NCBI RefSeq assembly: GCF_030846775.1
Contig: NZ_CP132910.1
Span: 716,001 to 780,000, forward strand
Reading direction: 5' to 3'
Length of the DNA stretch: 64,000 bases
Origin: Geothrix sp. 21YS21S-2
GTDB taxonomy: Bacteria > Acidobacteriota > Holophagae > Holophagales > Holophagaceae
The position numbers and the translations under genes are program-made. Positions 1-9,558 of this stretch are shown piece after piece. Position 1 is the stretch's first letter. Each line of letters begins with the position of its first letter. The notes under the pieces were generated by a model. It was not told where the DNA came from, did not search any database, and was given only the letters and a program-made list of their open reading frames with translations.

Positions 1-184
1 AGTGGATGAAGGCGGCCTGGAGGCTCTGGTCCACGCGCACGACCTTGGCCTTGTAGATGTTTCCCTTGATCTTCTCGTTGTGGACGAACTCGATGTCGAA
101 GTCCGACAGCACGCCGTCCACGAGGGTGGCCACACGGATCTCCTCCGAGTCCGTGGCATTGATAAGCATTGTTTTTCTGGGCAA
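1..184 (-). CDS. rng: Ribonuclease G/E family, N-terminal part (runs off the window)
   Basis: The minus strand encodes the start of an Rne/Rng-type endoribonuclease, an enzyme that cleaves single-stranded RNA in rRNA maturation and mRNA decay. Visible are the family's opening strand ([10 protein letters not shown]), a DFDIE segment and the S1-domain start [11 protein letters not shown] followed by QAAF. I place the start at a TTG (complement 182-184) because an AGGAG lies six bases upstream; the in-frame ATG at complement 167-169 has no well-spaced ribosome site and would remove five residues. Only about 61 residues are in the window, so RNase G cannot be separated from RNase E. Confidence 0.8.
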   Translation of the reverse strand, partial: MPRKTMLINATDSEEIRVATLVDGVLSDFDIEFVHNEKIKGNIYKAKVVRVDQSLQAAFIH

Positions 185-540
185 AACGATCTCCTTGGAA
201 TAGACCCTCGGCCGTTCAGGGGCAGGAGGTCTTCACGATTGGGTTGTGGATGGGGTTCTGAGAATGGTTCGATTGGGATGGGATTGGGGGGTCTCGATTC
301 CTTAAGACCGTCCCGGATAGGGATTTACCAAAGTGACGCGCTGGCTCCGGCCCGCTTTGGCTAGGGGCATTGTCCCATCGCCGGGGCCCAAGGGCAAGAG
401 GACATCAGGTAAATTCCCCAAAATATTCGCTTTGGAGGCCGAAGTTAAAAATTGTGGCCGGTTACACGGAAGTAACATGCGTGTCTCAACATGGTTGAAC
501 CCGCGGAGGATGCTGAATGACGTTGCCCAAGGAGCATCCC
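185..540. other. Divergent intergenic region between RNase G/E and pstS
   Basis: This 356-base gap should hold the promoters of both flanking genes. No convincing gene is seen. Base composition falls to AT-rich stretches near 420-455. The 461-493 segment has short units repeating at 11 bases, listed separately as a candidate PhoB site. No clear -10/-35 pair could be assigned. Confidence 0.5.
461..493 (+). promoter_or_regulatory. Candidate PhoB-type binding region upstream of pstS
   Basis: Three 11-base units start with GTTACAC (461), GTAACAT (472) and GTCTCAA (483). The first two also form an inverted repeat, GTTAC-N6-GTAAC. PhoB/PhoP-family proteins bind direct repeats with an 11-base period, and the position about 50-80 bases before pstS suits activation. 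The units do not match the enteric CTGTCAT consensus closely, so this is a hypothesis. Confidence 0.3.
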
Positions 541-1509
541 ATGAAGAACATCCTGAGTCTGGCCGTCGTCCTCGCGATGGGGGGGACCCTTTCCGCCCAG
601 GCGGTCGTGAAGGTGGACCCCAAGCTGCAGGCCTACAAGAAGGTCGCGGGCGTGACCGGCACCCTCAACTCGGTCGGCAGCGACAGCCTGAACAACTGCA
701 TGACCTACTGGGTCGAGGCCTTCAAGGGCAGCTACCCCGGCGTGAAGATCCAGGTGGAAGGCAAGGGCTCGGGCACCGCCCCTCCGGCCCTCATCTCCGG
801 CACCTCCCAGATCGGCCCCATGAGCCGTGAGATGAAGGCCGGCGAGATCGACCAGTTCGAAAAGAAGTTCGGCTACAAGCCCACCCGCATCTCCGTGGCC
901 CTGGACACCCTCGGGGTCTTCGTCCACAAGGACAACAAGATCAAGTCCCTGTCCGTCAAGGAGCTGGACGGCATCTTCTCCAAGACCCGCAAGTCCGGCG
1001 TGGAGGACATCTCCGCCTGGTCCAAGCTCGGACTGAAGGGCGAGTGGGCCTCCAAGCCCATCTCCATCTACGGCCGCAACAGCGCCTCGGGCACCTACGG
1101 CTTCTTCAAGGAGCACGTGCTGGGCAACGGCGACTACAAGGACACCGTCAAGGAGCAGCCCGGCTCCAGCTCCGTGGTGCAGAGCGTGGGCACCGACAAG
1201 TTCGCCATCGGCTACTCGGGCATCGGCTACAAGACCTCCGAGGTGCGCGCCGTGCCCCTTTCCAACCCCGCCAAGAACGGCGGCAAGGCCTTCGAGGCCA
1301 CCTACGAGAACGCGCTCAACGGCAACTACCCCCTGGCCCGCGCCCTCTACATCTATGTGAACATGGATCCCAGGAAGGGCCTGGATCCGCTGGTCAAGCA
1401 GTTCATCACCTTCATCCTCAGCAAGGAAGGCCAGGGCGTGGTCATCAAGGACGGCTACTACCCCCTCCCCAAGAAGATGGTCGACGAGCAGCTCAAGAAC
1501 CTCAAGTAG
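541..1509 (+). CDS. pstS: PstS, periplasmic phosphate-binding protein of the Pst ABC transporter
   Basis: Captures inorganic phosphate in the periplasm and delivers it to PstC/PstA. The 322-residue product starts with a signal peptide (MKNILSLAVVLAMGGTLSAQA). The mature part has phosphate-binding signatures of the family: GTLNSVGSDSLNN near residue 40, an SGTSQIGPMSR loop, and GRNSASGTYGFF near 180. The ATG at 541 is chosen because AAGGAG lies just upstream; an in-frame ATG at 517 would put eight residues before the signal peptide. It is first in an operon with pstC, 19 bases downstream. Length and motif order are normal for the family. Confidence 0.95.
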   Translation: MKNILSLAVVLAMGGTLSAQAVVKVDPKLQAYKKVAGVTGTLNSVGSDSLNNCMTYWVEAFKGSYPGVKIQVEGKGSGTAPPALISGTSQIGPMSREMKAGEIDQFEKKFGYKPTRISVALDTLGVFVHKDNKIKSLSVKELDGIFSKTRKSGVEDISAWSKLGLKGEWASKPISIYGRNSASGTYGFFKEHVLGNGDYKDTVKEQPGSSSVVQSVGTDKFAIGYSGIGYKTSEVRAVPLSNPAKNGGKAFEATYENALNGNYPLARALYIYVNMDPRKGLDPLVKQFITFILSKEGQGVVIKDGYYPLPKKMVDEQLKNLK

Positions 1510-1528
1510 CCGAAGGGAACAGCCCAGC

Positions 1529-3688
1529 ATGCGCAGCGCTTCCTCCATCCTGAACAGGGCCAAGCGCCTGGACCGGGTCATGGACTGGGTCATCACCCTG
1601 GGGGGGATGACCATCATCGCCGCCGTGCTGGGCATCCTCGTCTTCATCGGCAAGGAGGCCTACCCCATCTTCCGCGCGCCCCGGGTCCAGGAACATGCCC
1701 CGGGGCGCCTGCCCGCGTCCGCGTCCCTGTTCGCGGACGAAAGCGGCGAGGGGATCCTGACCGCGGATCCCGCCGCCGGGATCCGCGCCTTCGCCAAGGG
1801 ACGGGAAGTGCCGGTCCCCTCCGGGGGCCCCGCCCTGCCCTGGCTTTCCCACACCCCCATCAACGCCCAGGGGGCCCTGGCCGCCCTGGGTTCCGACGGC
1901 CGCATCGCCTTCGGCGCGCTCGGCTGGGTCAAGCCAGCCGAGGACAGGGACCCCGCCAGCTGGAGCCCGGCCGTGGAGTGGAAGGGGCTCCAGCCCGCCC
2001 GCGGAATCACGGCCCTGCTGCACACCCGCGAGATGCCGGCCTCGGGAATCGCGCCTGCGGCCACCTGGCGCATCGCGGCCCGGGACGGCCAGGGCCGGCT
2101 CGTGTGGGCCGAGGTTTCCGGGGACGCGGCCGCGCCGGCCGCCTGGAAGCCGGTGCCCCTGGAGGGCCCGGCGACCTGCGCGAAGTGGAGCGCCGACGGC
2201 GCCATGCTCTTCGCCGGAACCCCGCAGGGCGGGGTTCTCGCTTTCAGCGTCGGGGACGAGACGGCCCTGGCGGCCTCGGGCTCCCTCGGGGAGCCGGTCA
2301 CGGCCCTGGGCTTCGACCTGGGGCGGGCCGCCCTGCTGGTGGGCGGGGAGAAGGGCTCCCTGGCCGCGTTCCAGGTGCTCAACCGGGACGGTTCCACCAC
2401 CCTTCAGGAATTCCACCGGTTCAAGCCCATGGCGGGGGCCGTGAAGGGGTTCATGGCGGGGCAGCGGGACAAGCGGTTCCTGGCGTGGTCCGCGGGCATG
2501 GTGGCCGTGGACCACCTCACCACGGAGAACAGGCTCTTCGAGGCCCGGGGCGGCGAAATCCGGTCCGGCGCCCTCACGGCCCGGGGCGACCTGATCCTCG
2601 CCGCGGACGCCGCCGGGGGCCTGCGCTCCTGGACCCTGGACGCCCCGCACCCGGAGATCAGCATGCGCACCCTCTGGGGCAAGGTGCACTACGAGAGCTA
2701 CCCGAAGGCCGAGTACGTCTGGCAGAGCAGCGGCGGGTCCGACGACTCCGAACCCAAGCTCAGCCTGATGCCGCTGCTCTTCGGCACCCTCAAGGGCACG
2801 CTCTACGCCATGATCTTCGCCCTGCCCCTGGCCATCCTGGGGGCCCTCTACACCAGCCAGTTCGCCTCGCCCAGGCTCAGGGACACCATCAAGCCCCTCA
2901 TCGAGATCATGGCCGCCCTGCCCTCCGTGGTGCTGGGCTTCCTGGCCGGGCTGGTGCTGGCGCCCCTCTTCGAGCGCTCGGCGGTCATGGTCCTGATCCT
3001 GCCGGGGGTCACGCTGCTGCTGGCCCTGGCCGTCTTCCCGGCCTGGAGCCGCCTGCCCCGGCGCATCCGCCTGGGCTGGGGCACGGGGTGGGAAGTGCTC
3101 TGGGTCATCCCCCTCCTGCTGACGGGCCTCGCCCTGGCCACCTGGCTGGGGCCGCGCTTCGAGCGGATCTTCATGGGGGGCGACTACCGCAACTGGCTGC
3201 TGGCGGCCCACGGCGTCACCTACGACGTGCGCAACAGCCTCGTGGTGGGCTTCGCCATGGGGTTCGCCGTGATCCCCATCATCTTCACCATCAGCGAGGA
3301 CGCGCTCAGCGCCGTGCCCAAGTCCCTCACCTCGGCAAGCCTCGCCTGCGGCGCCAGCCCCTGGCAGACCGCGTGGCGCGTGGTCCTGCCCACCGCCAGC
3401 CCCGGGATCTTCTCCGCGGTCATGGTGGGCCTGGGCCGGGCCATCGGCGAGACCATGATCGTGCTCATGGCCACGGGCAACACCCCGGTGATGGAGTGGA
3501 GCCCCTTCAACGGCATGCGCACCCTGGCGGCCAACATCGCGGTTGAGACGCCCGAGGCCCCGGTGCACGGCAGCCTCTACCGGCTCCTCTTCTTCACCGC
3601 CGCCCTCCTGTTCTGCCTGACCTTCCTCCTCAACACCGCCGCCGAGCTGGTCCGCCAGCATCTGCGCAAGCGCTACGAGTCATTCTGA
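1529..3688 (+). CDS. pstC: PstC, phosphate ABC transporter permease with large periplasmic insertion
   Basis: One of two membrane subunits that form the phosphate channel. The protein has 719 residues against about 320 for a minimal PstC. Transmembrane segment 1 lies near residues 18-40. A roughly 370-residue extracytoplasmic region follows, rich in short strand repeats with Gly/Ala-rich turns that resemble a beta-propeller. The permease core starts near residue 412. The cytoplasmic EAA-type coupling loop ([20 protein letters not shown]) lies near 590-610 and a conserved GRAIGETM motif follows. The stop overlaps the pstA start as TGATG, implying translational coupling. Enlarged PstC proteins occur in other bacteria; the function of the insert is not known to me. 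Confidence 0.92.
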   Translation: MRSASSILNRAKRLDRVMDWVITLGGMTIIAAVLGILVFIGKEAYPIFRAPRVQEHAPGRLPASASLFADESGEGILTADPAAGIRAFAKGREVPVPSGGPALPWLSHTPINAQGALAALGSDGRIAFGALGWVKPAEDRDPASWSPAVEWKGLQPARGITALLHTREMPASGIAPAATWRIAARDGQGRLVWAEVSGDAAAPAAWKPVPLEGPATCAKWSADGAMLFAGTPQGGVLAFSVGDETALAASGSLGEPVTALGFDLGRAALLVGGEKGSLAAFQVLNRDGSTTLQEFHRFKPMAGAVKGFMAGQRDKRFLAWSAGMVAVDHLTTENRLFEARGGEIRSGALTARGDLILAADAAGGLRSWTLDAPHPEISMRTLWGKVHYESYPKAEYVWQSSGGSDDSEPKLSLMPLLFGTLKGTLYAMIFALPLAILGALYTSQFASPRLRDTIKPLIEIMAALPSVVLGFLAGLVLAPLFERSAVMVLILPGVTLLLALAVFPAWSRLPRRIRLGWGTGWEVLWVIPLLLTGLALATWLGPRFERIFMGGDYRNWLLAAHGVTYDVRNSLVVGFAMGFAVIPIIFTISEDALSAVPKSLTSASLACGASPWQTAWRVVLPTASPGIFSAVMVGLGRAIGETMIVLMATGNTPVMEWSPFNGMRTLAANIAVETPEAPVHGSLYRLLFFTAALLFCLTFLLNTAAELVRQHLRKRYESF

Positions 3689-5235
3689 TGACGAACCTTC
3701 GCGAATGGTGGCGCCGGGGCAGCGCCCTGATCTGGTTCTCCGGGGCCACCCTGGCCTTCTCCCTGCTGATGATCTTCGGGCTGGTGGGCTACATCGGGGC
3801 CAAGGGCCTGGGGTTCTTCTGGCCCGGGCCCATCGTGGCGGCGGCGACCGCCCAGGGCCCGATCCTGGGCGAGATCACCGGCCAGGAGCCCGACAAGGTC
3901 CAGTTCCACGTGGGCAACCGGGACCTGTTCGGCCAGGACTACCGCTGGGTGCCCCGCGCCGAGCTGGGCCCCTTGACGGCCCCCGCCGACGCCGTGGTGG
4001 TGGAGCGGCTGGAATACGGCCCCTTCTACGGCCGGGTCAGGAGCCTCGAGAAGGACGGGCAGGCCCTGCCCGGCGACCCCATGCAGAACCTCGACCGCCT
4101 CCGGCCCGCGGCCCTGGCCCTGAGCCGGCACATCCGGAGCCTGGACAAGTCCGAGATCGGCGGCCTCAACCGCCGGATGGAGGACCTGCGCCTGGAGATG
4201 AAGCGCAAGCCGGGCCTGGAGGCCCGCATGCAGGCCCTCCAGGCCCAGTACGACGCCGCCGAGGCCCGCCTCGACCTCCTGCGCGCCCAGGCCGCCGCCG
4301 TCACCGTGACCCTGGAGGCCGTGGACGGCCAGACCAAGACCCTCCCCCTGGCCTCCGTGGTGCGGGTCGTGCCCTCCAACGCCCTGGGCGTGCTGGGCAA
4401 GACCGGCGCCTACCTGTCCCGCCTCTGGGAGTTCGTGGCCGACGATCCCCGGGAGTCCAACACCGAGGGGGGCATCTTCCCGGCCATCTTCGGCACCGTG
4501 ATGATGGTGCTCCTCATGTCCATCCTCGTGGTCCCCCTGGGCGTGATGGCGGCCCTCTACATGCGGGAGTACGCATCGCAGGGCTGGGTCCTGCGGACCC
4601 TGCGCATCGCCGTGAACAACCTGGCCGGCGTGCCCTCCATCGTCTTCGGCGTGTTCGGGCTGGGGTTCTTCGTCTACTTCGTGGGCGGCGGCATCGACCG
4701 GCTGTTCTTCGCCGAGAAGCTGCCCACGCCCACCTTCGGCACCGGCGGCATCCTCTGGGCCGCCCTCACCCTGGCCCTCCTGACGGTGCCGGTGGTGATC
4801 GTGGCCACCGAGGAGGCCCTGGCGGCCGTTCCCCGCAGCCAGCGGGAGGCGAGCCTCGCCCTGGGGGCGACCCGCTGGCAGACCCTCTGGAACGTGGTCA
4901 TCCCGGGGGCCATGCCGGGGATCCTCACGGGCCTGATCCTGGCCATGGCGCGGGGCGCCGGCGAAGTGGCGCCGCTCATGCTCACGGGCGTGGTGAAGCT
5001 GGCCCCCTCCATGCCCCTGGACGGCACCTTCCCCTTCCTGCACCTGGACCGCAAGTTCATGCACCTGGGCTTCCACATCTACGATGTGGGCTTCCAGAGC
5101 CCCAACAGCGAGGCCGCCAAGCCCATGGTGTTCATGACCGCACTGCTGCTGCTCCTGGTGGTGGTGGTACTCAACCTGTTCGCCCTTCGCCTGCGCAGCC
5201 GACTGCGGGCGAGAATGGGCGGAGGAGCCTTCTGA
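3688..5235 (+). CDS. pstA: PstA, phosphate ABC transporter permease with coiled-coil insertion
   Basis: Second membrane subunit of the Pst transporter, 515 residues where about 290 is typical. Transmembrane segment 1 is near residues 15-37. An extra region of about 220 residues then lies outside the membrane; its 150-205 portion is charged and heptad-like (repeated Arg/Glu/Leu), consistent with a coiled coil. The permease core begins near residue 265, with the EAA loop [20 protein letters not shown] and the conserved [12 protein letters not shown]. The gene overlaps pstC upstream and pstB downstream by single bases (TGATG), so the three are probably made in fixed ratio. The insert may pair with that of PstC, which is inference. 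Confidence 0.92.
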   Translation: MTNLREWWRRGSALIWFSGATLAFSLLMIFGLVGYIGAKGLGFFWPGPIVAAATAQGPILGEITGQEPDKVQFHVGNRDLFGQDYRWVPRAELGPLTAPADAVVVERLEYGPFYGRVRSLEKDGQALPGDPMQNLDRLRPAALALSRHIRSLDKSEIGGLNRRMEDLRLEMKRKPGLEARMQALQAQYDAAEARLDLLRAQAAAVTVTLEAVDGQTKTLPLASVVRVVPSNALGVLGKTGAYLSRLWEFVADDPRESNTEGGIFPAIFGTVMMVLLMSILVVPLGVMAALYMREYASQGWVLRTLRIAVNNLAGVPSIVFGVFGLGFFVYFVGGGIDRLFFAEKLPTPTFGTGGILWAALTLALLTVPVVIVATEEALAAVPRSQREASLALGATRWQTLWNVVIPGAMPGILTGLILAMARGAGEVAPLMLTGVVKLAPSMPLDGTFPFLHLDRKFMHLGFHIYDVGFQSPNSEAAKPMVFMTALLLLLVVVVLNLFALRLRSRLRARMGGGAF

Positions 5236-6137
5236 TGCCCGCCGGAGAAGCCATGACGGAATTCGATTCCCACCCAGCCGTGCCGGAGCCCGTGCCCGCC
5301 CGCCCGGAAACCCAGCCGCCGGCTCCCCCGGTCACGGCCCGCAAGACCGACGTCCCCCTCACGGACTCAGCGGTCCTGGACGCCAAGGCCCTGCTTCACA
5401 TCGAGGACGTGAGCCTCTTCTACGGCCCCAAGCAGGCCCTGTTCAACATCGACCTGGAGGTGCGCGAGCACTCGGTCATGAGCCTCATCGGGCCTTCGGG
5501 CTGCGGCAAGAGCACCCTCCTGCGGTGCATCAACCGCATGAACGACCTCATCGGCAACGTGCGCATCCAGGGCAGCGTCAAGGTGGGCGAGGACGACATC
5601 TACGCCCCGGGCGTGGACGTCATCAGCCTGCGAAAGCGCATGGGCATGGTGTTCCAGAAGTCCAACCCCTTCCCCAAGAGCATCTACGAAAACGTGGCCT
5701 ACGGGCTGCGCATCCAGGGGGTCAAGGACCGGACCGTCCTGGACGAGGCGGTGGAGCGCAGCCTCATCGCCTCCGGGCTCTGGGACGAAGTGAAGGACCG
5801 GCTCAAGGAGAGCGGCCTGGGGCTTTCCGGCGGCCAGCAGCAGCGCCTGTGCATCGCCCGGGCCATGGCCGTCCAGCCCGAGGTGCTCCTCATGGACGAA
5901 CCCTGCTCGGCGCTCGATCCCCTGGCCACCAGCCGCATCGAGGAACTGATCTTCGAGCTCAAGCGGGACTACACCATCGTCATCGTGACCCACAACATGC
6001 AGCAGGCCGCCCGCGTAAGCGACTTTACGGCGTTCTTCTGGATGGGTAAGCTCATCGAGACCGGGCTTACGGAAATGCTGTTCACCAATCCGAGGGTGCG
6101 GATGACCGAGGATTACATCAGCGGGAGATTCGGTTAA
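5235..6137 (+). CDS. pstB: PstB, ATPase of the phosphate ABC transporter
   Basis: Cytoplasmic ATPase that powers phosphate import and, with PhoU, takes part in phosphate signalling. The 300-residue product has Walker [10 protein letters not shown] at 86-94, the Q-loop in [10 protein letters not shown], the signature LSGGQQQR, Walker B VLLMDEP followed by CSALDP, and the switch histidine in VTHNMQQ. About 50 Pro/Ala-rich residues precede the core and are absent from short PstB proteins. I use the ATG at 5235, which overlaps the pstA stop; an in-frame ATG at 5253 would shorten the extension by six residues. The stop overlaps the phoU ATG as TAATG. Confidence 0.95.
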   Translation: MPAGEAMTEFDSHPAVPEPVPARPETQPPAPPVTARKTDVPLTDSAVLDAKALLHIEDVSLFYGPKQALFNIDLEVREHSVMSLIGPSGCGKSTLLRCINRMNDLIGNVRIQGSVKVGEDDIYAPGVDVISLRKRMGMVFQKSNPFPKSIYENVAYGLRIQGVKDRTVLDEAVERSLIASGLWDEVKDRLKESGLGLSGGQQQRLCIARAMAVQPEVLLMDEPCSALDPLATSRIEELIFELKRDYTIVIVTHNMQQAARVSDFTAFFWMGKLIETGLTEMLFTNPRVRMTEDYISGRFG

Positions 6138-6811
6138 TGGCGCGCCACTTCGACAACGAGCTCAGGGATCTCAAGTTCAGCCTCCTGGCCATGGCCGGGC
6201 AGGTGGAGGAGATGATCCTCCTGACCCATAATTCGCTCATGGAGCGCAACGACGGCGACGCCCGCCGGGTCAACGACCTGGACAAGGGCGTCGACGAGCT
6301 GGAGCTGCGCCTGGACCAGGCCTGCATCGACCTGCTGGCCCTGAGGGCGCCCTTCGCCTCGGACCTGCGGCTCATCGCCTCCACGCTCAAGATCGTGCCG
6401 GAGCTGGAGCGCATCGGCGACCACTGCACCAACATCGCCAGGCGGGCCCTCATCCTGAACCCCCTGCTCCCCCTGGACCTGGGCGACTCGCTGCGCCGGC
6501 TCGGGGAGGAGACCCTCTCCATGGTCCGCCGGGCCGTGGACGCCTTCGTGAACGGCGACGCGGAGCTGGCCAGGGCCGTCATCGCCTCGGACGATTCCGT
6601 GGACGCGCTCTACGTGCAGATCAACCGGGAGCTGCTGCGCCTCATGCTGGCCGATCCCCTGACCATCGAGCGGGCCAGCCACCTCATCATCGTCATCAAG
6701 AACTGGGAACGCATCGCCGACCAGGCCACCAACATCGCCGAGGAGGTCCTCTTCATCATCGGCGGCGTCAGCGTGAAGCACCCCTACCTGCAGACCCCCC
6801 CCGAAGGCTGA
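6137..6811 (+). CDS. phoU: PhoU, phosphate-signalling regulator
   Basis: PhoU proteins link Pst transporter activity to the PhoR/PhoB system and dampen phosphate uptake when phosphate is plentiful. The 224-residue product is all helical and shows two copies of the family's three-helix metal-binding repeat: ELERIGDHCTNIA near residue 97 and NWERIADQATNIAEEV near 200, each with the E-R-I-(G/A)-D core. The start overlaps the pstB stop by one base. The next gene, a PhoB-like regulator, starts 11 bases after the stop, so phoU and phoB are probably co-transcribed with pst. Length is normal. Confidence 0.93.
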   Translation: MARHFDNELRDLKFSLLAMAGQVEEMILLTHNSLMERNDGDARRVNDLDKGVDELELRLDQACIDLLALRAPFASDLRLIASTLKIVPELERIGDHCTNIARRALILNPLLPLDLGDSLRRLGEETLSMVRRAVDAFVNGDAELARAVIASDDSVDALYVQINRELLRLMLADPLTIERASHLIIVIKNWERIADQATNIAEEVLFIIGGVSVKHPYLQTPPEG

Positions 6812-6822
6812 CCGGAGTCCCG

Positions 6823-7533
6823 ATGCCCCACCTCCTCCTCCTCGAAGACGATGCCGACATCCGGCTGGGGCTGGAACAGCATCTCAAGCGGGAGGGCTTC
6901 TCCCTGAGCGCCTTCGGCACCGGCCGCGAGGCCCTCCGGTTCATCGCCCAGTCCTCCTCCGGCCAGGCCTCCCGCCTGGACGTGGCCCTGCTGGACCTGA
7001 CCCTGCCCGACGTGGACGGCCTGGACGTCCTGCGGGCCATCCGCGCCGACGCCAGCTACCGCGCCCTGCCGGTGGTGCTGGTCACCGCCCGCAACGAGGA
7101 GATCGACCGGGTGCTCGGCCTGGAGCTGGGGGCCGACGACTACATCTCCAAGCCCTTCTCCAGCCGGGAGCTGGTCGCCCGCATCCGGGCCATCCTCCGC
7201 CGGGCCGCCTTCATCGACGCCCCCAGCAAGGTCCAGCAGATGACCTTCGGCCCGATCAGCGTGGACCTGGACATGCACATCGCCCGGGTGAACGGGGAGG
7301 CCATGGAACTGACCCGCCGGGAGTTCGAGCTGCTGGCGTATTTCCTCCAGAACCCTCGGCGGGTCCTGAGCCGGGAAAAGATTTTGCAGCAAGTATGGAG
7401 TTTGGAATACTTGGGTGAGAGCCGGACGATCGACGCGCACGTGCGGCGGGTGCGGTCGAAGCTGGGGGAGGCCGCGGGCCTCATCGAGACGGTGGTCGGC
7501 GTGGGCTACCGGCTGGGAAGCGTGGACGCCTGA
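6823..7533 (+). CDS. phoB: PhoB-like OmpR-family response regulator
   Basis: Two-domain DNA-binding response regulator of 236 residues. The receiver domain (residues 1-120) has the acidic pair D9/D10, phosphoacceptor D58 in ALLDLTLPD, T88 and K110 in ISKPF. The C-terminal winged helix has MELTRREFELLAYFLQNP and the recognition-helix region RTIDAHVRRVRSKLG. Placement right after phoU makes it the likely controller of phosphate genes. No histidine kinase follows: a long palindromic repeat comes next and then DUF47. The partner PhoR must lie elsewhere or be replaced. The family call is firm; the PhoB role rests on context. Confidence 0.88.
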   Translation: MPHLLLLEDDADIRLGLEQHLKREGFSLSAFGTGREALRFIAQSSSGQASRLDVALLDLTLPDVDGLDVLRAIRADASYRALPVVLVTARNEEIDRVLGLELGADDYISKPFSSRELVARIRAILRRAAFIDAPSKVQQMTFGPISVDLDMHIARVNGEAMELTRREFELLAYFLQNPRRVLSREKILQQVWSLEYLGESRTIDAHVRRVRSKLGEAAGLIETVVGVGYRLGSVDA

Positions 7534-7547
7534 TCTCCTGCCGCATT

Positions 7548-7699
7548 TTTCCCCAGCGCCTCTGTGAACCCTCTGCGCCCCAGCGTTTAGTTCTTTTCCA
7601 TGAATCACTGACTGCTTGGGTGAGCCCCGATCGTCCGGAATCGCACAGAAGGGAATCAAACGCAGAGGCGCGGAGGTTTCGCTGAGGCGCTGGGGGAAA
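7548..7699. repeat. Palindromic repeat, copy 1 (41/42-nt arms, 69-nt loop)
   Basis: Left arm 7548-7588 and right arm 7658-7699 are imperfect reverse complements built from units like CGCCTCTGCG. The left arm begins TTTCCCCAGCGCCTC and the right arm ends GGCGCTGGGGGAAA. It sits between the phoB-like gene and DUF47. Its architecture matches two further copies at 27492 and 60633, although the arm sequence here is the most diverged. Transcribed, it could fold into a long hairpin that blocks read-through. Confidence 0.75.
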
Positions 7700-7821
7700 C
7701 AGATCAGGAATCTGGCCTGCCGTGTGGAAAAACCGGCAATGCGCCCCACTGCCGGCCATTCCGGCTAGGGTACCGGGGCTTCCCAAGGCACAATGGAGAC
7801 ATTGGTCTTTCAGGAGTCCCG

Positions 7822-8472
7822 ATGTCCTTGAACTCACTCATCAGCTGGTTGAAACCCCACGAAATGGTGTTTTTCGACCTGCTCGAAGCCTCCGCCTCCA
7901 ACCTCGTGGATTCCGCCAAGCATTTCGAGGCCGAGTTCAAGTCCCGCCAGACCCCCGGCGAGTGGGCCGGGATGCGCCGCAAGATGAAGGACCTCGAGCA
8001 CGTGGGCGACGAGATCACCCACGAGATCGTGGACCGCCTGAACCGAACCTTCATGACCCCCATCGAACGCGAGGACATCCTCCACCTGGCCCACTGCCTC
8101 GACGACGTCGTGGACTGCCTGGACGGGGTCTGCGAGCGGCTGGTGCTCTACAAGATCACCGCCGTGATGCCCACGGCCGTGGAGCTGGGGCGGCTCATCG
8201 TCGCCGGCGCCGAGGAGATCAAGCCCCTCATCGGCCACCTCCGGAACATGTCCAACGGCAAGGACATCAACAAGCGCATCCAGTACTGCAACGAGCTGGA
8301 GAACCAGGCCGACGCCGTCTACCACGCCGCCCTGGCCGAAATCTTCGAGAACCCCAAGGATCCCATCGAGCTCATCAAGTGGAAGGAGATCCTCAGCCTC
8401 CTGGAGGACGCCACCGACCGCATCGAGCTCGTCTCGAAGGTCGTGAGCTCAACCGTCATGCGCAACGCCTGA
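7822..8472 (+). CDS. DUF47 / PhoU-like PiT accessory protein
   Basis: A 216-residue helical protein of the DUF47 family, distantly related to PhoU, usually encoded beside PiT phosphate transporters and thought to regulate them. Family features are an N-terminal PHEMVFFDLLEASA segment, KDLEHVGDEITHEIVDRLN (E-H-x-G-D core) near residue 60, and a second acidic core CNELENQADAVYHAAL near 165. An AGGAG-type ribosome site lies just before the ATG. It is followed after seven bases by the PiT gene, so both are surely one operon. Length is typical. The nearby pst operon suggests coordinated phosphate control. Confidence 0.9.
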   Translation: MSLNSLISWLKPHEMVFFDLLEASASNLVDSAKHFEAEFKSRQTPGEWAGMRRKMKDLEHVGDEITHEIVDRLNRTFMTPIEREDILHLAHCLDDVVDCLDGVCERLVLYKITAVMPTAVELGRLIVAGAEEIKPLIGHLRNMSNGKDINKRIQYCNELENQADAVYHAALAEIFENPKDPIELIKWKEILSLLEDATDRIELVSKVVSSTVMRNA

Positions 8473-8479
8473 GCGCGCC

Positions 8480-9484
8480 ATGATCCCGACGCTCATCCTC
8501 ATCGTCGTGATGGCCTGGGCCATCGACTACATCAACGGCTTCCACGACACCGCCAACGCCATCGCCACCGTGGTCTCCACGGGGGTCATGTCCGCCCGCA
8601 ACGCCATCGTCATGGCGGCCTGCCTCAATTTCGGCGGGGCCCTGCTGGGCACCCACGTGGCCACCACCATCGCCAAGGGGATCGCGGACTCCCAGTTCGT
8701 GGTGCCCGAAGTGCTCATCGCGGCCCTCACGGCCGCGATCCTGTGGGACCTCGGCACCTGGTACTTCGGCATCCCCTCCAGCACCAGCCACACCCTCATG
8801 GGCGGCCTGGCCGGGGCCGTGGTGGCCCACGCGGGCTTCCGGGCGCTCCACATGACCAAGCTGGAGGAGATCACCCTCTTCATCTTCGTGTCCCCGATGC
8901 TGGGCTTCCTCATGGGGGCCATCCTGATCCTGCTCATCCAATGGATCTGCAGGCACACCTCGGGCAGGAAGATCAACAACGCCTTCCGGAAGCTGCAGCT
9001 GGTCTCGGCCAGCGCCATGGCCTTCACCCATGGCCAGAACGACGCCCAGAAGGCCATGGGCGTCATCTGCCTCGCCCTCATCATCTACGGGAAGATGACC
9101 GTCCTCCCCGGGCACCAGGTGGCCGTGCCCATGTGGGTCAAGCTGGGGTGCGCGGGCATGATGGCCGCGGGCACCGCCAGCGGCGGCCTTCGCATCATCA
9201 AGACCATGGGCAGCCGCATCGTCAAGCTGCGGCCCATCCACGGGTTCGCCGCCGAGACCGCCGCGGCCATGGTGCTGTTCACCACCGCCCACTTCGGGAT
9301 CCCCGTCTCCACCACCCACTCCATCACCGGGGCCATCATGGGCGTCGGGGCCACCATGAACGCCAATGTGGTGCGCTGGGGCGTGGCCGGGAACATCTTC
9401 GTGGCCTGGGTGCTGACGATCCCCTGCAGCTTCGGCATCGCCTACGGGACCCTCCGGCTGATCCACCCCCTGTTCGTAAGGTAG
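8480..9484 (+). CDS. pit: PiT-family inorganic phosphate transporter
   Basis: Low-affinity, ion-coupled phosphate transporter of the inner membrane, complementing the high-affinity Pst system upstream. The 334-residue protein belongs to the shorter bacterial PiT class. Both inverted-repeat signatures are present: DYINGFHDTANAIATVVSTG at residues 14-33 and AFTHGQNDAQKAMGVI near 177. The GIPSSTSHTLMGG and GIPVSTTHSITGAIMGVG motifs, one per half, also fit. About ten hydrophobic segments are visible. It follows DUF47 in the arrangement typical of this pair. Confidence 0.93.
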   Translation: MIPTLILIVVMAWAIDYINGFHDTANAIATVVSTGVMSARNAIVMAACLNFGGALLGTHVATTIAKGIADSQFVVPEVLIAALTAAILWDLGTWYFGIPSSTSHTLMGGLAGAVVAHAGFRALHMTKLEEITLFIFVSPMLGFLMGAILILLIQWICRHTSGRKINNAFRKLQLVSASAMAFTHGQNDAQKAMGVICLALIIYGKMTVLPGHQVAVPMWVKLGCAGMMAAGTASGGLRIIKTMGSRIVKLRPIHGFAAETAAAMVLFTTAHFGIPVSTTHSITGAIMGVGATMNANVVRWGVAGNIFVAWVLTIPCSFGIAYGTLRLIHPLFVR

Positions 9485-9558
9485 AAATCACAGGGAATTA
9501 ACGGTTCCAATCTAAAGCGGAGACACGGGTCGGGAACACTGGTTCCAAGGATGGAGCC

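Noticed and set aside
1502-3661. A 719-codon minus-strand open frame opposite pstC
   Set aside because: Antisense shadow of a confident gene. Composition is Gly/Glu/His/Gln-rich without structure, and there is no ribosome site.
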